The notes under the pieces are model-generated. The model saw only the letters and a list, made by a program, of their open reading frames with translations, searched no databases and was not told where the DNA came from. Shown in pieces: positions 1 through 5,028 of a stretch of DNA of 5,028 nt (the first letter of the stretch is position 1; every line of letters begins with the position of its first letter). The stretch comes from UBA6186 sp050012295 (GTDB taxonomy: Bacteria > Pseudomonadota > Gammaproteobacteria > UBA6186 > Azoamicaceae), in NCBI GenBank assembly GCA_050012295.1, contig JBEKHL010000076.1, positions 1-5,028 of the forward strand, read 5' to 3'. The position numbers and the translations under genes are program-made.

Positions 1-68
1 CTAAGGATATAAATAAGGCAAAACAATATTTAAATGATTATATTTACAATAAACAACAAAAAATATGA
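1..68 (+). CDS. RelE/HigB-like toxin of a type II toxin-antitoxin pair (3' end only)
   Basis: Only the C-terminal end is in the window. Reading from base 3, the frame gives KDINKAKQYLNDY followed by a short basic tail and TGA at 66-68. The KDI-x-KAK-x(4)-DY pattern resembles the C-terminal tail of the small 'addiction module killer' proteins (HI1419 type, RelE/ParE superfamily), where it follows the last beta strand. Such toxins act in the cytoplasm and most RelE relatives cleave mRNA on the ribosome; that activity is family knowledge, since the catalytic part lies outside the window. Its stop codon overlaps the start of the downstream antitoxin as ATGA, the usual toxin-first arrangement of this family, which strongly supports the call. 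The fragment is too short to judge whether the toxin is intact. Confidence 0.72.
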   Translation, partial: KDINKAKQYLNDYIYNKQQKI

Positions 69-382
69 AAAAATCTATACAATATAAAGATTATTTATTA
101 AAATCTTTGCAAAACCCTAAAAAGGCAGCTGCATATTTAAATGCCGCTTTAGAAGAAAATGATCCTAAAATTTTTACTATAGCGTTAAAAGATGTTGTAG
201 ATGCGCTAGGCGGAGGAGTTGGAAAAATTGCTAAACAAAGTTGTTTAAATCGTGAAAGTTTATATAAGATGTTATCTAAAAATGGTAATCCAAGATTAAA
301 TAGTTTAACTCAAGTTATGCATTCTATGGGTTTAGAAATACATGTAACGCCTCAAAAAATAGATCATCGTAAAATAATGTGA
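65..382 (+). CDS. Antitoxin, HI1420-type addiction module antidote (HTH protein)
   Basis: This 105-residue protein matches the HI1420-type antidote family in length and layout. An N-terminal segment (residues 7-48) carries the typical YLNAALEENDP stretch (24-34), which resembles the family's AYLNEALEDGDP. A Cro/XRE-like helix-turn-helix follows at about 52-90, including GKIAKQSC, then NRESLYKMLS as the likely recognition helix, then GNPRLNSL and a terminal MGLEIHV strand. Family members bind and neutralise the RelE-like toxin and repress their own operon through the helix-turn-helix. The ATG overlaps the toxin stop (ATGA) and no Shine-Dalgarno sequence is visible before it, so translation is probably coupled to the toxin gene. 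The small insertion GGGV at 49-52 before the first DNA-binding helix is mildly unusual. The frame is intact, so the antitoxin is probably functional. Confidence 0.88.
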   Translation: MKKSIQYKDYLLKSLQNPKKAAAYLNAALEENDPKIFTIALKDVVDALGGGVGKIAKQSCLNRESLYKMLSKNGNPRLNSLTQVMHSMGLEIHVTPQKIDHRKIM

Positions 383-409
383 TTATTAAGTAACAAAAGA
401 CTTAATAAT
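382..409. terminator. A+T-rich perfect hairpin at the end of the antitoxin gene, possible terminator
   Basis: A perfect 10-base inverted repeat, ATTATTAAGT (382-391) and ACTTAATAAT (400-409), encloses an 8-base loop. It starts on the last base of the antitoxin stop codon and lies in the 84-base gap between convergent genes. The stem has only one G-C pair and only two T residues follow it on the + strand (410-411), so as an intrinsic terminator it is weak. It could instead be a transcript-end stabilising hairpin. The rest of the gap, to 466, holds only an imperfect inverted repeat around ATTTTT (442) and AAAAAT (471), which might serve the opposite strand. Confidence 0.35.
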
Positions 410-466
410 TTATGAACACCCAAAGCTTAAATGTAAAAGTTATTTTTGCAGAGATCCTAAATGCAT

Positions 467-1807
467 CTAAAAATTAATTAAACAATGTACGTAAATTGCA
501 GCAATATATCCTAATAAAATCGCCCAACTCCATTTTAAATGAGCAAAAAAGCTATATATTCCATTAGTTTTACCCATTAATGCAACTCCAGCGGCTGATC
601 CTATAGACAATAAGCTACCACCAATTCCACTGGTTAAAGTTACTAATAACCATTGCCCTTTAGCCATATTAGGATCCATAGTTATAACGGAAAACATAAT
701 AGGAATATTATCGATTATTGCAGAAAGCAAACCGATAACAATATTAGCAGGGGTTTGTTGATGAATAGCCGATAGTTGCGCGCCAAGATCATTATAAAGC
801 AGCATCGATAGTTTACCTAAATAACCAAGGGTAGCTAATCCGCCGATAGAAAGAATTACTCCATAAAAAAATAATAACGTATCCCATTCTATTTGTTCGA
901 TTTTTTTAAAAATATTAAATGGGGTACAGTCTGTAGGTAGTTTATTATTTTTAATAAGTCTTTTTTCGTGTTGTTTTATATAAAATCCAAACAACTTTAA
1001 TAGGCCTAAACCAGTCATCATGCCGATTACGGCTGGCAAATTTAGGAAATGATTAATACTTGATGTTAATAAAATAGTTATTAAAAACAATAAAATAACT
1101 CGTTTAGCGCCAAATTTTAGATGAATTTTTTCTGTAATATTATGCAACGAGGTGTTTTTAATAGAGTAAGATATAATGCAGGCAGGAATTATAAAACTAA
1201 TTACTGATGGAATAAATAATTTAAAAAAATCAGCGAATTGTAATTTATTAGCTTGCCATACCATTAAAGTGGTAATGTCGCCAAATGGACTAAACGTTCC
1301 ACCGGCATTCGCGGCAACTACTATGTTTATACTAGCAGCGCAAATAAATTTATGGTTGTTAGGTGCTACCGCTATTACTATGGCGCACATTAATAATGCA
1401 GTAGTTAAATTATCAGCAATTGGTGATATAAAAAAAGCTAAAATTCCGGTGATCCAAAATAATTGACGTAAAGAAAAACCCCTAGTTACTAACCAAATTC
1501 GTAATCCATCGAATACTCGACGTTCTTGTAAGACGTTTATGTATGTCATAGCTACTATTAAAAATAGTAGTAATTCGGCATATTCTAATAAAACATGTTT
1601 AACAGCGGTAGATGCAAAACCGATTAAGTGTTGTTGTTTAGCAAGGATAGCTATAATGATCCAGATTATTCCAGAGGCTAAGAGCACTGGTTTAGATTTT
1701 CTTAAATCTGTTACTTCTTCCAAAATTACAAATATATAAGCTATAACAAAAATTAAGATTGCTATAAATCCAAGGTAAGAATGGCTAGTATTTAATACAT
1801 TATTCAC
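467..1807 (-). CDS. nhaD: Na+/H+ antiporter NhaD
   Basis: This 446-residue inner-membrane protein exchanges cytoplasmic Na+ (or Li+) for external protons, controlling sodium and pH. Length and sequence fit the NhaD family of the ion transporter superfamily, with about a dozen hydrophobic segments. Diagnostic stretches include LLEYAELLLFLIVAMTYIN (73-91), ISPIADNLTTALLM (127-140, with D132), the glycine-rich ANAGGTFSPFGDITTLMVW (166-184), EWDTLLFFYGV (307-317), IIDNIPIMF (364-372, with D366) and GGSLLSIGSAAGVALMG (396-412). The paired DN-containing hairpins correspond to the ion-binding re-entrant regions of the superfamily, and all look intact. The start is GTG at 1805-1807, the first start codon after an in-frame stop, with no clear Shine-Dalgarno. 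It overlaps the end of metI by 8 bases (GTGAATAA), so it is probably translated by coupling and co-transcribed with metN-metI. It occupies the position where metQ is often found. Confidence 0.96.
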   Translation of the reverse strand: MNNVLNTSHSYLGFIAILIFVIAYIFVILEEVTDLRKSKPVLLASGIIWIIIAILAKQQHLIGFASTAVKHVLLEYAELLLFLIVAMTYINVLQERRVFDGLRIWLVTRGFSLRQLFWITGILAFFISPIADNLTTALLMCAIVIAVAPNNHKFICAASINIVVAANAGGTFSPFGDITTLMVWQANKLQFADFFKLFIPSVISFIIPACIISYSIKNTSLHNITEKIHLKFGAKRVILLFLITILLTSSINHFLNLPAVIGMMTGLGLLKLFGFYIKQHEKRLIKNNKLPTDCTPFNIFKKIEQIEWDTLLFFYGVILSIGGLATLGYLGKLSMLLYNDLGAQLSAIHQQTPANIVIGLLSAIIDNIPIMFSVITMDPNMAKGQWLLVTLTSGIGGSLLSIGSAAGVALMGKTNGIYSFFAHLKWSWAILLGYIAAIYVHCLINF

Positions 1808-2489
1808 TATCTTTATCTTTAATTTTTACGGCAATAGAACTAATAATATAATTACTAAGTGATTTAACAATATAAATAGAGCTGGTAGATAATAAAATAG
1901 CCCAAACAACATAAGATAATTCTAAGGTTTCTAAATCGTTATAGCCACCCTTTTCTAAAGCTAACTTACCTAGCCCGCTAATTCCAAGGGCGCTAGCTAT
2001 AATTGATAAACCAATAAAATTAATAACTAATTTAGTTATATCCTTAATTAAGTTTTGCATAGCTTCTGGTAACAAAAATTTAGTTAATACTTGCATAGCT
2101 TCTGCACCTAAAAATTTTGCAGTATCGGATAGTTCTTTGGGCAAACTATTTAGAGTTTTAAACACATCGTTAGCAAAACTAAATATTCCAATAAATATTA
2201 AAGCAATAACAGCAGCTAATTCTATAGAAAAATGATTATGTAATATTTTATTAATAATAGGCATCATAATAATTAATATTAAAAATACCGGTATATTAGA
2301 AAAGAAGTTTATTGTATAACATAGAGATTTATGTAGCCATAAATATTTTTTTTCTAAAATGTGTTCGTTTTGAGATGCTTCTAAAAATATACCAAGCGGA
2401 CCACCTATTAATACAGTAAATACAGTGGCAATAAATACTATGCGCAATGTGTCATAAGTAGCATCAATTAAAATTTGCAACATAGCCAA
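1800..2489 (-). CDS. metI: Methionine ABC transporter permease MetI
   Basis: MetI dimers form the membrane pore of the MetNIQ importer for methionine. Read from TTG at 2487-2489 the protein is 229 residues; from the ATG two codons later (2481-2483) it is 227. The E. coli protein is about 217. Five hydrophobic segments at roughly 14-34, 57-78, 88-108, 150-172 and 190-212 match the five-helix MetI fold. The cytoplasmic coupling loop that docks on the ATPase is present (about 117-143: LPKELSDTAKFLGA, then KFLLPEAM), retaining the family's A-x(3)-G spacing (A124, G128), although the usual EA is replaced by DTA. The later ALGISGLG (167-174) followed by GGYND matches the conserved GAGGLG...GY segment. 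The gene overlaps the end of metN by 20 bases (ATG) or 26 bases (TTG). An AGAG lies 10 bases before the ATG and 4 before the TTG, so I slightly prefer the ATG. The 3' end overlaps nhaD. Confidence 0.92.
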   Translation of the reverse strand: MAMLQILIDATYDTLRIVFIATVFTVLIGGPLGIFLEASQNEHILEKKYLWLHKSLCYTINFFSNIPVFLILIIMMPIINKILHNHFSIELAAVIALIFIGIFSFANDVFKTLNSLPKELSDTAKFLGAEAMQVLTKFLLPEAMQNLIKDITKLVINFIGLSIIASALGISGLGKLALEKGGYNDLETLELSYVVWAILLSTSSIYIVKSLSNYIISSIAVKIKDKDSE

Positions 2490-3531
2490 GGATCTCTACA
2501 TGTAATTCATTTTTCTTAAGGAACTCTATAGCTTCTACTAAATGTTCCTGAAAATCTTCTGGGGCACTACCTTCTATCTCTGCTAATATTACATTTATTG
2601 GTTTATGTTGTATATGTTCCTGATAAGCTTGAATGATACTTATTTTAAATTGAAACCATTCTATAAGATGGCCCAACAAGTGTTCTGTAGCTAACACAGT
2701 AACAAAACTAATTCTTACTATAGGATGTTGATTTTGAGTTGCTTGAAAACGAAGCTTTCTTCTGTATACCCACGGCATTTCTTGTCTAGTAGCAGCTCTT
2801 ACTAGCTCTTTAGCAAATTCGGTTTTTGGATTTGCAAAAATTTCATAAGCAGAGGATTCTTCTATTATGTTCCCATTTTCCATAACGCCAACTCTATGGC
2901 TTAAATTTTTTATAATTTCTATATCGTTGCTAACCATTATAATAGTTACCCCAAACTCTTTATTAATAGCATTTAGTAGGTTAACAATCTGATTGGTAGA
3001 TTTTACGTCTAAATAATAAGTTATATCATCACATAATAGTGCTTTTGGTTGCAAAACCAACGCTCGAGCAATGGCAGTTATTTGTTTTTGCAACATATTA
3101 AGTTGGTTTGGATAAGCGAAAAATTGATCAGCGATTCCAGTAAAATGTAAAATTGATTCAACAATTTTGGCAATATCCCTTTTGGAAGGAGTTTGGTGGA
3201 GTTCTAGTGGTAATGCAACATTATGAAAAACGTTTTTACTGGAAATAAGTTGTGGATTTTTGGTAATTAATGCCATTTTTCGGCGTAATTTAATTAAATC
3301 TTTATCTAATAAAGAATTTAAATTTTGTTGGTCTATAACAATTTTACCGTAATTGGGTTTATAAATACGATTTATACAGCGTAACAATTCGTTTTTTCCA
3401 GAATCGTTTTTCCCAACAATACAGTATATTTCTCTAGATTTAACATGCAGATTTACGTGCTTTAAATTGCAATATTCTAAATCTTGTAACGAAACCATTA
3501 ATGATTCATTAAGAGTAGTAGTTTGTTCCAT
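2464..3531 (-). CDS. metN: MetN-like methionine ABC transporter ATPase with degenerate ATPase motifs
   Basis: The 355 residues align end to end with MetN (about 343 in E. coli): ATPase domain at about 12-245, linker, then a C-terminal NIL (ACT-like) domain at about 268-355 ending HVEILGYV. In E. coli this C-terminal domain binds methionine and shuts transport down. Well-kept family stretches include SSKNVFHNVALPLEL (97-111), AIARAL (153-158), LLCD (165-168) and ANPKTEFA (233-240). The nucleotide-handling residues are not kept: Walker A reads GKNDSGKN (40-47) with N47 for Ser/Thr; the Q-loop position is K91; the signature is LNMLQ (144-148) instead of LSGGQ; Walker B ends DD (168-169) instead of DE; the D-loop reads YYLD (172-175); the switch His is N202 (SND for THE); and the A-loop region is about nine residues short. 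The frame has no stop or shift. M12 (3496-3498) aligns with the usual MetN start and is an alternative; neither start has a visible Shine-Dalgarno. It is the first gene of the metN-metI-nhaD cluster. ATPase activity is doubtful. Confidence 0.9.
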   Translation of the reverse strand: MEQTTTLNESLMVSLQDLEYCNLKHVNLHVKSREIYCIVGKNDSGKNELLRCINRIYKPNYGKIVIDQQNLNSLLDKDLIKLRRKMALITKNPQLISSKNVFHNVALPLELHQTPSKRDIAKIVESILHFTGIADQFFAYPNQLNMLQKQITAIARALVLQPKALLCDDITYYLDVKSTNQIVNLLNAINKEFGVTIIMVSNDIEIIKNLSHRVGVMENGNIIEESSAYEIFANPKTEFAKELVRAATRQEMPWVYRRKLRFQATQNQHPIVRISFVTVLATEHLLGHLIEWFQFKISIIQAYQEHIQHKPINVILAEIEGSAPEDFQEHLVEAIEFLKKNELHVEILGYVANFN

Positions 3532-3651
3532 AATGTTTTTATTGTAGCTGAAATTTATTTTTTGGATTGTTTTTTTTAAAAATTTTTTTATGTTATATTA
3601 ATTTATGATCGTAAGATTAGAGTATTTTTTTTCTAAATTTTTTGGGTTTCC
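3532..3651. promoter_or_regulatory. Divergent promoter region between metN and the CPA1 antiporter gene
   Basis: This 120-base spacer between divergent genes must contain the promoters for both. It is rich in A and T runs: eight T at 3570-3577, then AAAAATTTTT at 3578-3587, and eight T at 3624-3631, a composition that favours bent, easily melted DNA and UP-like elements. The best + strand candidate is given separately. On the - strand I see only a weak -10-like TATAAC or TAATAT near 3593-3600 with no convincing -35 element. No operator palindrome or riboswitch-like fold is evident, and there is no room for a methionine riboswitch of the SAM-I type before metN. Confidence 0.5.
3591..3599 (+). 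promoter_or_regulatory. Candidate extended -10 promoter element for the CPA1 antiporter gene
   Basis: TGTTATATT reads as an extended -10 box: TG, one base, then TATATT (3594-3599; consensus TATAAT). At 17-base spacing the -35 position is only a T run (3571-3576); TTGTTT (3568-3573) would need 20 bases. Extended -10 promoters can work with a weak -35 element. Transcription would begin near 3606, leaving a leader of about 45 bases before the ATG at 3652. In A+T-rich DNA such matches also arise by chance. Confidence 0.38.
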
Positions 3652-4953
3652 ATGGGTATACAGACAGTAGTAGGAATTTTAGTATCGTTAGCTGCCATAG
3701 CTAGTTATATTAACTATAAATTCGTTAAATTACCAAAATCCATAGGTATTACTATGGTAACTTTGGGGCTTTCTTTGGCAGTACAAATTGGTGGTAGATA
3801 TAGTTGGGATATAGATTTTCTAGCTAAGAGTTTGTTGGATAGCGCTGGATTTAACGAGACATTTTTGCATGGGATGTTAAGTTTTCTATTATTTGCTGGT
3901 TCTTTACATGTTAATGTTATGGAATTGGTAAAATATAAAACTTTAGTTGCGTTTTTAGCCACCATTAGCGTAGTTATTTCTTCTGCACTAATTGGCTACG
4001 CTATGTACGGTTTAACCTCCATACTTGGTATAGATTTGCCATTTTATTATTGTTTTGTATTTGGTGCGCTTATTTCTCCAACCGATCCTATTGCAGTTAT
4101 CGGCATATTAAAAACTTGTAAGGCCCCTAAATCTTTAGGGTTAAAAATAGTTGGTGAGGCTCTTTTTAATGATGGCATGGGTATATTATTATTTTTTGCT
4201 ACTCTAACTATTGCCTCCGGTAGCGAAGATTCTATTGGGGCTCAAGAATTAGTCTGGTTGTTTGTAAGACAAGGGATTGGTGGTTTAATTTTGGGTGGAG
4301 CTATGGGGTACTTAGCTGCAAAATTAATTAGAACAGTTGACGATTATGAAGTATCCATTATTTTAACTTTAGCGATAGTTACTGGTGGGTATACCTTAGC
4401 ATTTTCGGTCGTAGATGTTTCTGGCCCTATTAGTGTAGCCACGGCGGGACTAATTATTGGCAGTTCAATAAAAAATGGGAGTATGAGCGATTCAACCTTA
4501 CATAGATTAGAAGCTTTTTGGGAATTGGTAGATGAGTTATTAAATTCCATCTTATTTGTCTTAATTGGCTTGGAATTTATGCGCATTAATTTTGATTTTG
4601 ATACATCAGTTGCAGCAATAGGGGCAATAATAATTACTATTATAGCAAGATGGATCAGTATTTTTATACCAGTTGGTTATCTATCAACAACGTTTAAGCG
4701 GTTTAGTTCAGATACATTACTAATTATGACTTGGGGTGGTTTGCGTGGCGGTATTTCGATAGCATTAGCTTTAAGTATTCAAGGCCCATATCATGATTTT
4801 ATTGTAACTATAACTTATGCTGTAGTAATTTTTTCTATTATGGTGCAGGGACTAACCATTGGGCCATTAATACGTAAAATTATTAAAAATGTAGAACCAC
4901 CACTATCGCCAGCTTCTTCTTTACAGGCAATTAATGAAGAGTCTGCAGAATAG
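3652..4953 (+). CDS. CPA1-family (NhaP-like) Na+(K+)/H+ antiporter
   Basis: This 433-residue inner-membrane protein of the monovalent cation:proton antiporter-1 family exchanges Na+ or K+ for H+. About twelve to thirteen hydrophobic segments span residues 6 to 410, with a short polar tail. Family motifs are intact: FNETFLHGMLSFLLFAGSLHV (67-87), FGALISPTDPIAVIGILK (137-154, with TDP at 144-146), GEALFNDGMG (168-177, including the N173-D174 pair typical of electroneutral CPA1 exchangers), VSGPISVATAGLIIG (256-270), FWELVDELLNSILFVLIGLE (289-308) and TWGGLRGGISIALALS (360-375, with R365). The ATG at 3652 is the first usual start after an in-frame TAA (3634-3636). Only a weak GGG precedes it. 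It is transcribed away from metN, and its last 20 bases overlap the next gene. It is unrelated in sequence to NhaD. The transported ion cannot be read from sequence. Confidence 0.94.
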   Translation: MGIQTVVGILVSLAAIASYINYKFVKLPKSIGITMVTLGLSLAVQIGGRYSWDIDFLAKSLLDSAGFNETFLHGMLSFLLFAGSLHVNVMELVKYKTLVAFLATISVVISSALIGYAMYGLTSILGIDLPFYYCFVFGALISPTDPIAVIGILKTCKAPKSLGLKIVGEALFNDGMGILLFFATLTIASGSEDSIGAQELVWLFVRQGIGGLILGGAMGYLAAKLIRTVDDYEVSIILTLAIVTGGYTLAFSVVDVSGPISVATAGLIIGSSIKNGSMSDSTLHRLEAFWELVDELLNSILFVLIGLEFMRINFDFDTSVAAIGAIIITIIARWISIFIPVGYLSTTFKRFSSDTLLIMTWGGLRGGISIALALSIQGPYHDFIVTITYAVVIFSIMVQGLTIGPLIRKIIKNVEPPLSPASSLQAINEESAE

Positions 4954-5028
4954 ATTTCAGCAACAATGTTTATGGGAAAATATTATTGTTGAATGGTTTA
5001 ACAGAGAGAAAGCAGGCTTAGATTTTGT
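4934..5028 (+). CDS. Unrecognised protein, 5' end only
   Basis: A frame opens with ATG at 4934-4936 and remains open to the window edge, giving 31 complete codons beginning MKSLQNRFQQQCLWENIIVE. The start has a plausible Shine-Dalgarno (CAGG, ending at 4927, six bases before the ATG) and overlaps the end of the antiporter gene by 20 bases, the same tight packing seen in the metN-metI pair. The visible peptide is polar with aromatic residues (W14, W21, F22, F31), has no signal peptide or membrane segment, and looks like the start of a soluble amphipathic helix. I do not recognise the family, and a chance open frame of this length cannot be excluded, though the Shine-Dalgarno and the absence of any other gene in 4954-5028 favour a real one. 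Confidence 0.55.
   Translation, partial: MKSLQNRFQQQCLWENIIVEWFNREKAGLDF

Noticed and set aside
1176..1466. Open + strand frame of 96 codons inside nhaD
   Set aside because: It lies wholly antisense to nhaD, whose sequence matches its family throughout; the antisense peptide has no recognisable motif and no Shine-Dalgarno.
1539..1739. Open + strand frame of 66 codons inside the 5' part of nhaD
   Set aside because: Antisense shadow of the conserved NhaD N-terminal half; no independent support.
2464..3531. metN as a plain pseudogene
   Set aside because: Motif residues are altered, but the frame is unbroken over 355 codons, the length is normal and the C-terminal domain is kept, so I list it as an intact gene of doubtful ATPase activity rather than a pseudogene.
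3532..3651. SAM or methionine riboswitch before metN
   Set aside because: The spacer is short, mostly A/T runs, and shows none of the stems or conserved core expected of a SAM riboswitch.
3714..3965. Open - strand frame of 83 codons inside the CPA1 antiporter gene
   Set aside because: Antisense to strongly conserved antiporter sequence; composition reflects the complementary strand.
4344..4586. Open - strand frame of 80 codons inside the CPA1 antiporter gene
   Set aside because: Antisense shadow; no motif or start signal.
4961..4991. Inverted repeat CAACAAT / ATTGTTG with a 17-base loop just after the antiporter stop
   Set aside because: Only seven pairs, long loop, no T run afterwards, and it lies inside the start of the next probable gene, so it is unlikely to be a terminator.
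1..5028. CRISPR array, tRNA/rRNA gene, insertion sequence or phage attachment site
   Set aside because: No regularly spaced repeats, cloverleaf-like segment, transposase motif or terminal repeats were seen on either strand.

Overview
The window is A+T-rich (about one third G+C by eye), densely packed DNA using the standard genetic code. It looks like a small-genome Gram-negative bacterium, probably a host-associated proteobacterium. That placement is inference from base composition, gene families and tight packing; no rRNA or other marker gene is present to fix the taxon.

Layout, left to right. Positions 1-382 (+ strand) hold the last codons of a RelE/HigB-like toxin gene and, overlapping it by ATGA, a complete antitoxin of the HI1420 type: a toxin-first type II toxin-antitoxin pair. 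An 84-base convergent gap (383-466) follows, with an A+T-rich perfect hairpin at its left edge. From 3531 down to 467 (- strand) runs an overlapping three-gene cluster: metN (methionine-importer ATPase), metI (its permease) and nhaD (Na+/H+ antiporter). The genes overlap by 20-26 and 8 bases. metI begins at TTG or ATG and nhaD at GTG, so translation is probably coupled. A 120-base T/A-rich divergent spacer (3532-3651) separates metN from a + strand gene for a CPA1/NhaP-like cation:proton antiporter (3652-4953). Its 3' end is overlapped by the start of another + strand gene, which is cut off by the window edge at 5028 and which I do not recognise.

Theme: apart from the toxin-antitoxin pair and the unrecognised gene, everything complete here encodes an inner-membrane transport system: two unrelated sodium/proton antiporters and a methionine-type ABC importer lacking its binding-protein gene (metQ) in the window. 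The striking observation is the MetN protein. It has full length, an intact frame and a C-terminal methionine-sensing (NIL/ACT-like) domain, yet almost every ATP-handling motif is altered: shortened A-loop, Walker A Ser/Thr to Asn, Q-loop Gln to Lys, LSGGQ to LNMLQ, catalytic Glu to Asp, and switch His to Asn. The permease and antiporter downstream look conserved. This points to either a repurposed, possibly non-hydrolysing MetN-MetI complex or an early stage of decay.
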